A stretch of 28,984 nucleotides of DNA from Deltaproteobacteria bacterium (GTDB lineage: Bacteria > Desulfobacterota_B > Binatia > UBA9968): NCBI GenBank assembly GCA_016193385.1, contig JACPSF010000183.1:1-28984 (forward strand). The letters run 5' to 3'. Of this stretch, positions 16,424 to 24,408 are shown in pieces. Positions within the stretch are counted from its first letter, which is position 1. Each line of letters opens with the position of its first letter. Below the pieces are notes generated by a model. It saw only the letters and a program-made list of their open reading frames with translations, ran no database searches and was not told where the DNA came from. The position numbers were made by a program, and so were the translations under genes.

Positions 16424-17443
16424 TTACCTATATCCGGCCCGATCCAGCAGTTTGACCGCCGCGACCTGCAGTTCCCCTGCTGCGGCCACATCCACTTGGT
16501 CAGCTTTGAACGTTCCCCAAGCCGCGATCAATGGGTGGGGCTTGACGCTGGGGTTAGCGGGATACTCGTAGTTGACATCGGCGAAGAGGTTTTGTGCCTC
16601 GGATGAACTCAGAAACTCAATCAAGTGGATGGCACTTTGGCGGTTCTTGGCATAACGGGTCACGCCGGCACCCGAGATATTCACATGGACCCCGCGATCC
16701 GCTTGATTGGGCCAGAAGACTGCGACGGGGAAAGCGGGATTTTTTGCCTTAAGGCGAGCGAGGTAATAGGTATTCGTTAGGCCAACGTCACACTGGCCCG
16801 CGGCGATGGCTTCCAGGACTCTCGTGTCACTATCGATGATGCGCGGCTGATTGGCCATCCATCCACGCGCGATCTCCTCAGTGCGCTTTTCGCCCAGGGT
16901 CTTGATCATGGTTGCAACAAGCGACTGAGTGTAGACCTGTCTGGATGTCCGAAAACAGAGCCGACCACGCCACTTCGGGTCGCTGAGCGCTTCGTACGTT
17001 GACGGCTCAGAGCGTTTGACTCGTTCAGTGCTGTACATGATGGGCCTGGCCCGCACAGACAGACCCACCCAGGAGTTGTCTTTAGCCCGCAGGTGGGCTG
17101 GGATGTTTTTTTCTATGACCGTAGAGTTGAGGCCGCGGAGAAGCTCTGCCTGCTCGGCGATCCAGAGGTTGCCTGCATCCACTGTCATCAAGAGATCGGC
17201 TGGGGTTCTAGACCCTTCCGCCTTAAGACGCTCGAATAGCTCTTTCTCACTTGCCGTGAAGTATTTCACCTTGACGCCGGTCTTCTGGGTGAAGGCATCG
17301 AACATCGGTTTGATCAGAGCTTCGATCCGTGCGGAATAAACAACGATTTCCTCGGCGGTTGCTGAGACGGCTTGAGTTCCCAAAAACAATCCGGCAACGA
17401 TGAGCCCTGCAACCCTCTGGTACGATCGGGAGAAAACCATCAT
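16424..17443 (-). CDS. fbpA: Ferric iron-binding periplasmic protein (FbpA/FutA-like)
   Basis: 339 residues from ATG 17443, chosen because AAGGAGG (17450-17456) lies 6 bases upstream and the protein then begins with a signal peptide (basic start, hydrophobic VAGLIVAGLFLG, cleavage near SATA/EE). The mature part starts IVVYSARIE, with Tyr36 in the position used by FbpA/FutA proteins, and has the paired iron-binding tyrosines Y226-Y227 in LTNTYYLARL. It captures ferric iron in the periplasm and delivers it to the permease encoded just downstream. The leader is about 110 bases long. The gene is divergent from a DtxR-family regulator, and a palindrome lies over its predicted -10. Confidence 0.92.
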   Translation of the reverse strand: MMVFSRSYQRVAGLIVAGLFLGTQAVSATAEEIVVYSARIEALIKPMFDAFTQKTGVKVKYFTASEKELFERLKAEGSRTPADLLMTVDAGNLWIAEQAELLRGLNSTVIEKNIPAHLRAKDNSWVGLSVRARPIMYSTERVKRSEPSTYEALSDPKWRGRLCFRTSRQVYTQSLVATMIKTLGEKRTEEIARGWMANQPRIIDSDTRVLEAIAAGQCDVGLTNTYYLARLKAKNPAFPVAVFWPNQADRGVHVNISGAGVTRYAKNRQSAIHLIEFLSSSEAQNLFADVNYEYPANPSVKPHPLIAAWGTFKADQVDVAAAGELQVAAVKLLDRAGYR

Positions 17444-17551
17444 TTTATTCCTCCTTACCTTGATCTTTGGTCCTTGCTGCAATAAAATATTTGCCAGCTC
17501 ATAGAGAAGGTGTTACCTCTCTCTGGGCTTATCTTTGATCAGCCAAACTAA

Positions 17552-17587
17552 TAACTTTCGCATATACGAAAACTAAAAGTTTGTCAA
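17552..17587 (-). promoter_or_regulatory. Promoter of the iron-binding protein operon with overlapping palindrome
   Basis: On the minus strand TTGACA (17582-17587) precedes a -10 that is either TATGCG (17-base spacer) or TATATG (15-base spacer). Both lie in the palindrome TTTCG-CATATA-CGAAA (17556-17571), which extends imperfectly to 17552-17575 with 9 of 12 pairs. The divergent dtxR-type start codon is at 17592. This is the best candidate operator for that regulator. Confidence 0.55.
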
Positions 17588-17591
17588 CCCT

Positions 17592-18272
17592 ATGGAAGAG
17601 GCAAAAATTACCCCCACCGGAGAGGATTATCTGAGGGCAATCTATGTCCTGGGAGAGGAGGTGCAACCGGTCATCGCTGCTCGGGTCGCGGACGAGATGG
17701 GCGTCTCCCCCTCGACGGTGTTCAGCACGCTCAGGCGGCTTGAGAGCGACGGTTTTGTCCAGGTGGAGCGACGTAAGGAAATTCACCTAACGGGCAAGGG
17801 AAGGAAGGTGGCCGAGGGGATTCTGCGGCGCCACTTTCTCACCGAGAGGTTTCTGACGGATCTCCTCGGCTTGGATTGGGTCAAGGCTCACCAGGAGGCC
17901 CACCGCCTGGAGCATGCGATCTCGCAGGAGGTAGAGGAGGGACTGGCCAAGCTCCTTCACCACCCCTCGACCTGTCCCCACGGAAACCGGATCCCCGGGC
18001 AGGGTTCATCGTCTCGCCGCAGAGGAGTGCCCCTGGATCAGGTCCCGGCCGGCACCGAGGTAGTGCTGGAGTGCATCACGGAAGGCGGAGAGAGAGATTC
18101 CCGTTTGCTCGCGTTCATGCAGGACCACCGCCTCGTCCCGGGGGCGAGAGTTCAGGTTCAGGATGTGGCTCCGTCTTTGGGGATCATGACGCTGAAAGTC
18201 GGGAAGGATGAGTTTTCACTCGGGATTGCGGCAGCCAAGCGGATCCGGGTCGAGCCGTTCAACGCACGGTAG
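17592..18272 (+). CDS. DtxR-family metal-dependent transcriptional regulator
   Basis: 226 residues with the three-part layout of the family: N-terminal winged helix (residues about 8-68, VADEMGVSPSTVFSTLRRLESDG), metal-binding dimerisation domain (about 70-130) and a C-terminal FeoA/SH3-like domain (about 146-222). Metal ligand positions are a mixture: Asp12 sits where DtxR has Met10 and MntR has Asp8; His81, Glu85, His100, His104, Glu107 and His108 follow, with His104 in the place of DtxR Cys102. A CPHGNRIPG loop precedes the FeoA-like part. The gene is divergent from the iron-binding protein operon and probably represses it when metal is plentiful. No ribosome-binding site precedes ATG 17592, so a short leader or leaderless message is possible. 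Iron is favoured over manganese by context only. Confidence 0.9.
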   Translation: MEEAKITPTGEDYLRAIYVLGEEVQPVIAARVADEMGVSPSTVFSTLRRLESDGFVQVERRKEIHLTGKGRKVAEGILRRHFLTERFLTDLLGLDWVKAHQEAHRLEHAISQEVEEGLAKLLHHPSTCPHGNRIPGQGSSSRRRGVPLDQVPAGTEVVLECITEGGERDSRLLAFMQDHRLVPGARVQVQDVAPSLGIMTLKVGKDEFSLGIAAAKRIRVEPFNAR

Positions 18273-18283
18273 GCCCAACGCCT

Positions 18284-18559
18284 CTACCGCTTCGACCTGG
18301 CCCTGAACTGAGGCGACAGAAATGCCGGGCCGCTCTCCGATTTGTTCAGCTCGGCTGCGAGGAAATCCACTTGCTCCGCCACGGGCGAATCGCGGTCAAT
18401 GATGATGAGCTCGCGGCCTTTCACGCGACAGCGGCCGCTGCGCGCGCGGTATCCCACTTCCCGGAGCAGTTTCTCGGTTCGGACCTCGATATTGAGCTTC
18501 TGGGCTGTGGCGATGAGCTCTCGGAGGAGAGCTTCGTTTCTCGGCTTCGCTTGTCCCAT
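18284..18559 (-). CDS. Small uncharacterised protein, 91 residues
   Basis: From ATG 18559, with GGAGG 8 to 9 bases upstream, which is why it is preferred to the Met at 18601. The protein is soluble, charged and mostly helical at first (NEALLRELIATAQKLNIEVRTEKLLRE) and then has a small beta-rich part, GRCRVKGRELIIIDRDSP, followed by another helix. I have an impression of similar short proteins in Deltaproteobacteria-like genomes but no function. It converges with the dtxR-type gene at a distance of 11 bases, and its start region abuts the broken 5' end of the universal stress protein gene. No metal, nucleotide or DNA-binding motif is evident. Confidence 0.7.
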   Translation of the reverse strand: MGQAKPRNEALLRELIATAQKLNIEVRTEKLLREVGYRARSGRCRVKGRELIIIDRDSPVAEQVDFLAAELNKSESGPAFLSPQFRARSKR

Positions 18560-18617
18560 AGCTGCGTCCTCCGCCTGAAATAGATCCCTATTATCTCTCA
18601 TCGATCCCCGGCTGTAA

Positions 18618-19421
18618 ACCCCTTGGCGGGCGGAAAAGAGTGCCTATGGGCTCTGGCTGGCGCAAAAGTTCAACGGTGCCCTCTTTGGTCAGCATGTCAT
18701 CGACACAGTTTCGGTCGAGGGGACATTCTTCCATGATATCTCCGGATCTCTGGGCTTTGAGCCCTATTTGGATTTTTCCAGCAAGATGCGCGAGGTCTTG
18801 GAGGAAAGAGGGAAAATCATCCTCGAAGAGTTTAGCGGGCGCTGTCGGGAGAAGGGCATTCGGTATGAGACCTTCCTCGACATGGGCATTGTCCCCAATG
18901 AGATCTGTGAGCGCTCGAAGATGGCCGACCTCGTCGTCTTGGGTCACCGGGGGATTAACGAAGAATTTTCCACCGGCCTCCTGGGAAGCACGGCCGAGAG
19001 CGTGACCCGCAGATGCCCCCGCCCCATTCTAGTTTCGACCAAGAGGTTTAGAGAGTTCACGCGCCCCCTGCTCGCCTACGATGGAAGCCAGCGGGCCAGT
19101 GCAGCCATGGAATCGGCAGCTGAGTTTTGCACGCAGCTCGGTCTTCCTCTGGCGGTGCTTTTTGTCCCGAAAGACGAAAAGATGGGGGAAAAGGTGCTCC
19201 AGGAGGCACGATCCTACCTGGGCCCTTACGGGATCGAGGCGCGATATGAGCTGGCCCGGGGATACCCGGAGCAAAAGATTATCGATTATCTGGTTAACCT
19301 GAATTACGATCTCCTCTTCATTGGGGCCTACGGCCATCGGCGGATTATAGAAATGGTCTTAGGAAGCACCACGGAATACGTTCTGAGGAAAAGTCCCTGT
19401 CCGGTATTTCTCAACCGATAA
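18618..19421 (+). CDS. Tandem universal stress protein, N-terminus missing
   Basis: Two UspA domains in one chain. The first runs from AEKSAYGLWLAQKFNG to RRCPRPILV and keeps its ATP-type loop (GHRGINEEFSTGLLGST); the second, from RPLLAYDGSQRAS to SPCPVFLNR, is complete, with GAYGHRRIIEMVLGST. Coding similarity to the family begins at 18618, just after an in-frame TAA (18615-18617), and the opening strand with its usual ILVATD-type sequence is absent. Between that stop and 18768 there is no ATG, GTG or TTG in frame. Translation from TTG 18768 would lose about 50 residues of domain one. Either the gene is truncated, uses a non-standard start such as CTG 18657, or carries a sequence error. The stop codon lies in the outer stem of a large hairpin. 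Confidence 0.75.
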   Translation, partial: TPWRAEKSAYGLWLAQKFNGALFGQHVIDTVSVEGTFFHDISGSLGFEPYLDFSSKMREVLEERGKIILEEFSGRCREKGIRYETFLDMGIVPNEICERSKMADLVVLGHRGINEEFSTGLLGSTAESVTRRCPRPILVSTKRFREFTRPLLAYDGSQRASAAMESAAEFCTQLGLPLAVLFVPKDEKMGEKVLQEARSYLGPYGIEARYELARGYPEQKIIDYLVNLNYDLLFIGAYGHRRIIEMVLGSTTEYVLRKSPCPVFLNR

Positions 19422-19518
19422 AAAGGGTTTAACAGTTGAAGGGATTAAGGGTGCGAAGGATTCGTTTGTTCGGGAGGTCCGGACGTCTCCCTGCCTTTGA
19501 TCCCTTTAACCTTTTATC
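19417..19518. repeat. Large intergenic hairpin after the universal stress protein gene
   Basis: GTTGAAGGGATTAAGGG (19435-19451) pairs with CCTTTGATCCCTTTAAC (19494-19510) over 17 bases with only three G-U pairs. An outer stem GATAAAAAGG (19417-19426) pairs with CCTTTTATC (19510-19518) with one bulged A and an unpaired left segment. The loop contains a second stem, GGGAG with CTCCC, around GTCCGGAC. A T-rich stretch follows, so it could end transcription, but its size and word-like composition resemble a dispersed repeat. Confidence 0.6.
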
Positions 19519-19542
19519 TCTTAAACTCGAAGGAAAACCTGC

Positions 19543-20355
19543 GTGAAGTTTTTAGCCGCAGCCATCCAGATGCTTGCCATGCCGGATCAAAAAGCCAACC
19601 TGGAGGAGGCCGAAGCCTGGGTCCGCGAGGCCGCTCGAATGGGGACCAAGGTCGTGGCCTTGCCCGAGGTTTTTAACTGGCGCGGCGAGAAAAGGGAGGA
19701 GCGGAGTCATGCGGAAACGATCCCTGGCCCCACCACCCAGGTCATGGCCCGTTTGGCCCGTGAGTTTGGTCTCTACCTACTTGCCGGCTCGATCCTGGAG
19801 GAAATTCCCGGCAGCAGCAAGGCACACAACACGAGCCTGCTCTTCGATCCACAGGGCCGTATCCTGGCCCGTTATCGCAAACTCCACCTGTTTGATGTCG
19901 ACATCGAAGGCGGAGTGTCCATTTTGGAATCGGCCACCCGCGAGCCGGGCATGGATATCGTCGTGGCAAAGACCGAGTTTTGCCCGATGGGGCTAAGCGT
20001 CTGCTACGACTTGCGCTTTCCCGAACTCTATCGCTTGTTGGCAGCGACGGGCGCTCAAATCATCTTTGTTCCCTCCGCCTTTACGGTCCCGACAGGAGAG
20101 GCTCACTGGGAGCCCCTCTTGCGCGCTCGGGCGATAGAGAACCAAGTCTACGTCATCGCGCCGGACCAGTTCGGTAAAAACCCAAAGAGCATTGCTACGT
20201 ACGGCAATTCGATGATCGTGGACCCCTGGGGTAAGGTCCTGGCAAGGGCGCCGGACTACGCCGGAGTGATCTTTGCTGAGATTGATCTGGGCTATCTCGC
20301 CAGGGTGCGTTCCGAGCTGCCAGCCCTCTCGCATCGGAAGTTTACCGAACATTGA
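19543..20355 (+). CDS. Nitrilase-superfamily carbon-nitrogen hydrolase (NIT2/deaminated glutathione amidase-like)
   Basis: 270 residues from GTG 19543, with AAGGAAAA upstream. The catalytic triad is present: Glu42 in LPEVFNW, Lys113 in RYRKLHLFDVD and Cys154 in LSVCYDLRFPELYR. The FDVDI and DLRFPELYR patterns are those of the Nit1/Nit2 branch, which removes amide groups from omega-amidated or deaminated compounds such as deaminated glutathione; that substrate is inferred from family resemblance. The protein is cytoplasmic, with no signal peptide. Its TGA overlaps the TTG start of the following glycosyltransferase gene (TTGA), implying translational coupling, although no functional link between the two is obvious. 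Confidence 0.9.
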   Translation: MKFLAAAIQMLAMPDQKANLEEAEAWVREAARMGTKVVALPEVFNWRGEKREERSHAETIPGPTTQVMARLAREFGLYLLAGSILEEIPGSSKAHNTSLLFDPQGRILARYRKLHLFDVDIEGGVSILESATREPGMDIVVAKTEFCPMGLSVCYDLRFPELYRLLAATGAQIIFVPSAFTVPTGEAHWEPLLRARAIENQVYVIAPDQFGKNPKSIATYGNSMIVDPWGKVLARAPDYAGVIFAEIDLGYLARVRSELPALSHRKFTEH

Positions 20356-21986
20356 ATTTTTTCAGCAAGCATCCTCCAGCTTCCCTGCTTGTCGTGGGTG
20401 TGTTCTGTTATCTTGCCTTTTTTCACGCCCTGGGAAATTACGCCTTGTGGGACCCTGACGAAGGGCGCAGCGGTGTGATCGCGAAGGAGATGCTGGATTC
20501 GGGTGAATGGTCATCCCTGACCCTTCACGGTGAGCCCTACTACGACAAACCAGCTCCCTACTTTTGGCTCCTGGCGGTGGGCCTAAAAACCCTGGGGTTT
20601 AACGAGTTTTCTCTGCGCTTGCCCTCTGCGATCGCGGCGAGCCTTACAGTATTCTTAGTTTATCTATTGGCGGCCGCCTTTTGGGGGTGGAAGCGAGGCT
20701 TATGGGCCGGACTCGTCTTGGTCGGTTCCGTCGAGTTTGTGGTTTTAGGACGCTTCGCCAAGATGGATATGGTCTTTAACTTCTTTTTCACCGCGGCTTT
20801 GCTCTTTTTCTGGTGGTGGAAAGAGCAAACGAAAGGGAAGGCATGGATTTGGCCCTTCTATCTCTTTCTCGCTGTTGCTGCGCTGGCTAAGGGGCCTGTC
20901 GGTCTTCTTCTCGCTTTGCTGATCGTGGTAATCACCCTGAGTCTGGAAAAGAGATGGGAGCTTCTACGGGAGCTTCGGCTCCTGTCGGGAATGGTGATTT
21001 TCCTACTGGTTTCCGGTTCCTGGTACCTCTGGGCTGCCGTGCAGCACCCGGAATATATCTGGACTTTCCTTTGGGATCACAACGTGGTGCGGTTTTTTAC
21101 CACGGAGGGGGGGATCAAGCACTCGGAGCCGGTATACTTCCTGGTGTTGGTTCTGATCGGCGGTTTTCTCCCGTGGAGCTTATTTTTACCGGCGGTTTTG
21201 CATAGTTTTTGGGGACGCAGAAGTGAAGAAGGAAAGGCGGAGAGGCTTTTCTTAATAGTTTGGGTGGCTACGATTCTGATTTTTTTCTCTCTCTCCCGGA
21301 ATAAACTTGGCACCTATGTGCTGCCGGCTTTTCCGCCGTTGGCGCTCTTGACTGGGGAGGTTTTAGAGCGCGCCGTGAGAGGCGAAGAGATTGGCTGGAG
21401 GTGGAGTTGGGTCCTCTACAGCAGCCTGGGCTGGTTTTTGTTGCTCTTTTCTCTCCCTGCCTTGAGCGAATGGGTTCTCAAACCTCACTTTCCCCAGCAT
21501 TTTTCCTCGCCTCCAGCCTTGCTGCCTGCCGCGGTTTTTCTCGTTCTCGGCGCCATCGGTTGGGCCCTGGGTAAAAAAAGGTGGCTGCCGTGTCTGGTCG
21601 CCTTTTCCGCTCTCTGGTTGGTTCTGTGGTTTTACGGGAGCAGGGCCCCAGAGCTTTTCGAGATCGAGGGCGTACGGAACCTCGCCAAGGTCGTTAATGG
21701 GATCGAGGGAAAGGAGTATCGCCTTTATGCTATCCGCGCCGAGTCTTTTTCCTTTTACGTGACCGGTCATCGTGTAGAGGTCGCTCCCCACCCGGACTTT
21801 GTGGTTAAAAGGCTCGTAGAGCCCATCCCTACTGTCGTGCTGGTCAAGGAGAAGCATCTGGCGGAAATACACGCGCCTTCTCCTGAGAAATTTTTTGTCT
21901 GGAAAAGCTTTCCCTCCGGTCACGCTTTGGTGGCCAACTTTCCTCCGCCTCCTGCACAGGATTTAGGCAGGGCGCCCAAGCGCTAA
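20352..21986 (+). CDS. GT39-type membrane glycosyltransferase (ArnT/PMT-like)
   Basis: 544 residues, about 11 to 12 membrane helices. It belongs to the lipid-linked sugar transferase group that moves a sugar from a polyprenyl phosphate donor to lipid A or protein on the periplasmic face. The first periplasmic loop has the acidic motif LWDPDEGR followed by GEPYYDKPAPYFWLL, both standard. The start is TTG 20352, inside the stop of the amidase gene. The C-terminal 100 residues form a small soluble domain (YRLYAIRAESFSFYVTGHRVE). A second, distant copy is encoded at 26422-28020. Acceptor and sugar cannot be read from sequence. A short terminator-like hairpin follows 38 bases after the stop. Confidence 0.88.
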   Translation: MNFFSKHPPASLLVVGVFCYLAFFHALGNYALWDPDEGRSGVIAKEMLDSGEWSSLTLHGEPYYDKPAPYFWLLAVGLKTLGFNEFSLRLPSAIAASLTVFLVYLLAAAFWGWKRGLWAGLVLVGSVEFVVLGRFAKMDMVFNFFFTAALLFFWWWKEQTKGKAWIWPFYLFLAVAALAKGPVGLLLALLIVVITLSLEKRWELLRELRLLSGMVIFLLVSGSWYLWAAVQHPEYIWTFLWDHNVVRFFTTEGGIKHSEPVYFLVLVLIGGFLPWSLFLPAVLHSFWGRRSEEGKAERLFLIVWVATILIFFSLSRNKLGTYVLPAFPPLALLTGEVLERAVRGEEIGWRWSWVLYSSLGWFLLLFSLPALSEWVLKPHFPQHFSSPPALLPAAVFLVLGAIGWALGKKRWLPCLVAFSALWLVLWFYGSRAPELFEIEGVRNLAKVVNGIEGKEYRLYAIRAESFSFYVTGHRVEVAPHPDFVVKRLVEPIPTVVLVKEKHLAEIHAPSPEKFFVWKSFPSGHALVANFPPPPAQDLGRAPKR

Positions 21987-22023
21987 GCAATTTATCTCTC
22001 CTTTCCTCTCGAGCTGACGACCA

Positions 22024-22046
22024 CTACTTCTCTAAGTAGCAGTTTT
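22024..22046 (+). terminator. Possible intrinsic terminator after the glycosyltransferase gene
   Basis: CTACTT (22024-22029) and AAGTAG (22034-22039) form a perfect 6-bp stem with a CTCT loop, followed by CAGTTTTTC. The stem is AT-leaning, so strength is probably moderate. Confidence 0.5.
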
Positions 22047-22070
22047 TCAACGGAGAGCGAGCGATCCAGA

Positions 22071-22087
22071 CCACGATGACGTCGTGG
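22071..22087. promoter_or_regulatory. Perfect palindrome overlapping the sigma-54 -24 element
   Basis: CCACGATGACGTCGTGG is an exact inverted repeat of 6-base arms around a 5-base centre. Its right end shares TGG with the -24 element of the glnB promoter. A protein bound here would be expected to block sigma-54 RNA polymerase. No regulator for it is known from the window. Confidence 0.5.
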
Positions 22088-22100
22088 CACAGCGTTTGCT
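22085..22100 (+). promoter_or_regulatory. Sigma-54 promoter of the glnB-amtB operon
   Basis: TGGCAC (22085-22090), five bases, TTGCT (22096-22100) is an exact match to the sigma-54 consensus TGGCAC-N5-TTGCW. The GG and GC doublets have the correct spacing. Transcription would start near 22112, some 40 bases before the PII start. Nitrogen control through NtrC is expected; clear NtrC sites were not found nearby. Confidence 0.85.
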
Positions 22101-22144
22101 CAATCCAACTGTGTTCTCGTTTTTGTAGAGGCAAAATTTCTTAA

Positions 22145-22492
<348 letters not shown>

Positions 22493-22524
22493 GTAGATTA
22501 GCGAGAAGAGAGGAGAAGAGAAGA

Positions 22525-24324
22525 ATGGGTAAAGTGAAAATACTGTGGCTATTTCTGTCCCTTTTGATGGTCATCGCCTGGACATTGATGATGCGTCCAG
22601 GTCATGCCGAGGAAGCAGCCCCTCAAGGTGCGGCGCCTCAAACTGTGGCGCCGAAGCTGCCCGCATACTTCACGTCGACAAACACGGATCCGAGTAAGCC
22701 GGCGTGGCCCGATCCAACGGGCGGTAATTCTGGTGTCTGGGCGACGCCAGCCGGTGACGGGAAGGGCGATGTTCCGAGCACTCTGACCATTCAGGATGTC
22801 TACGACCGGACGGTTCACAACCTGTACTCGATCAACTACGTCTGGGCGCTGGTCGCCGGCTTCCTCGTGATGTTCATGCAGGCCGGATTCATGCTTGTCG
22901 AGACTGGCCTGTGCCGCGCGAAGAACAGCTCGCACACGGCGGCGATGAACTTGATGATCTATCCGCTGGGCGGTCTCGCGTTCTTCGTCTACGGGTTCGC
23001 CATCGGATGGGGAAACTGGTGGAACGGACCGGTGCCGCCCGGATGGTACCCCTCCATGGGTCCCGGCCTGTCCGCGCTCAACAGCGGGCTTGGTCTCGGC
23101 GCGGTAGCTGACGCGGCGGGTAATCTGACCGGCGCCTTCAAATACGGGATCCTCGGCATGAAAGGCTTCTTCCTCACCGGCGCCGTCGGCGACGTGGCTG
23201 TGATGGTGCTCTTCTTCTTCATGATGGTTTTCATGGACACGACAGCGACGATCCCGACAGGTGCCATGGCTGAGCGCTGGTCGTGGAAGAACTTCTGCCT
23301 GTATGGCCTCTGGGTGGCGCTGCCTTATTGCCTGTACGCGAACTGGGTCTGGGGCGGCGGCTGGCTGGCGCAAGGCGGGATCAACTGGGGCCTCGGACAT
23401 GGGGCGGTCGATTTCGCCGGCTCCGGCGTCGTCCACGCGATGGGCGGCGTTATCGCTCTTGCCGGGGCGACGGTTATCGGACCGCGCATTGGCAAGTACG
23501 ATGCGCACGGCAGGCCGCAGGCCATAACGGCCCACAGCGTGCCGCTGGTCGTAACCGGGACATTCATCCTGGCGTTCGGTTGGTTCGGATTTAACCCGGG
23601 CTCGACCCTGGCCGGTACCGACCTGCGCATCAGTTATGTTGTGGTGAACACGATGCTCGCAAGCTTCACGGGCGCCGTCTTCGCCATGTTCGCGCTCTGG
23701 GCCAAGGGTCTCAAGCCGGACTCGACGATGATGTGCAACGGGATGCTTGCCGGCCTCGTCGCGATCACGGCGCCGTGCGCTTTCGTGGATCCGTGGGCGG
23801 CCGCGGTCATCGGCGCGGTTGCGGGTGTCCTTGTCGTGCTCAGCGTGTTGTTTTTCGAGGCGCGCGGCATTGATGACCCGGTCGGGGCGATCTCGGTCCA
23901 CGGCACAAATGGCTTGTGGGGGGTGCTGTCGGTCGGCATCTTCGCCAATGGGGCGTACGGTGCGGGGTGGAACGGCGTCGTCCGTGACGAGATGGTGAAG
24001 CTCTACGGCTCCGACGGTGTGCGCGGCCTGCTCTACGGCGACTTTTCGCAGTTAGTCATGCAGGGGATCGACTGCGTGGTTGTAGCCATCTTCGGCTTTG
24101 TCATGGCATACGCCTGGTTCAAGGTGAGCGATCTCATCACCCCGATTCGCGTCAGCGCGGAGACCGAGGTCGAGGGGCTCGACGGTCCCGAGATGGGCGT
24201 GCTGGGCTACCCGGACTTTCAGCTCCACCCGTCGGCGCGAGGAGCTGGCGGAGTCGTCGTGAGTGCCGCGTCAGCTTCAGTGGTTGACCTGCATGCGAGA
24301 AAACCAGTTGCAGAAGAGATTTAG
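22525..24324 (+). CDS. amtB: Ammonium transporter AmtB with extended N-terminus
   Basis: 599 residues, well above the usual 400-450. A signal peptide (hydrophobic, ending RPGHAEEA) and about 80 residues of Pro/Ala-rich soluble sequence come before the 11-helix channel, which starts at about residue 105. The Amt signature DFAGSGVVHAMGG carries the first pore histidine, H304, and SVHGTNGLWG the second, H459. The tail keeps EVEGLDGPEMGVLGYPDF, the PII-contacting element, followed by a 35-residue extension. It starts 32 bases after glnB. Within the channel-coding part Phe is mostly TTC and codons end in G or C much more than in the first 20 codons or in the flanking glycosyltransferase gene, so this core may have a different origin. 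Confidence 0.96.
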   Translation: MGKVKILWLFLSLLMVIAWTLMMRPGHAEEAAPQGAAPQTVAPKLPAYFTSTNTDPSKPAWPDPTGGNSGVWATPAGDGKGDVPSTLTIQDVYDRTVHNLYSINYVWALVAGFLVMFMQAGFMLVETGLCRAKNSSHTAAMNLMIYPLGGLAFFVYGFAIGWGNWWNGPVPPGWYPSMGPGLSALNSGLGLGAVADAAGNLTGAFKYGILGMKGFFLTGAVGDVAVMVLFFFMMVFMDTTATIPTGAMAERWSWKNFCLYGLWVALPYCLYANWVWGGGWLAQGGINWGLGHGAVDFAGSGVVHAMGGVIALAGATVIGPRIGKYDAHGRPQAITAHSVPLVVTGTFILAFGWFGFNPGSTLAGTDLRISYVVVNTMLASFTGAVFAMFALWAKGLKPDSTMMCNGMLAGLVAITAPCAFVDPWAAAVIGAVAGVLVVLSVLFFEARGIDDPVGAISVHGTNGLWGVLSVGIFANGAYGAGWNGVVRDEMVKLYGSDGVRGLLYGDFSQLVMQGIDCVVVAIFGFVMAYAWFKVSDLITPIRVSAETEVEGLDGPEMGVLGYPDFQLHPSARGAGGVVVSAASASVVDLHARKPVAEEI

Positions 24325-24408
24325 GGGAGCCGGGAAAAGGGAGTGGACAGAATAGCCTTCTGTCGTTATCCGTGCGGCGATCTCAATAAGTTTTGGGGAG
24401 GTTGGGAG

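Noticed and set aside
22549..23901. Long minus-strand open frame opposite amtB (450 codons)
   Set aside because: It is rich in Arg, His, Asp and Pro with no fold pattern, as expected opposite a GC-rich membrane protein gene.
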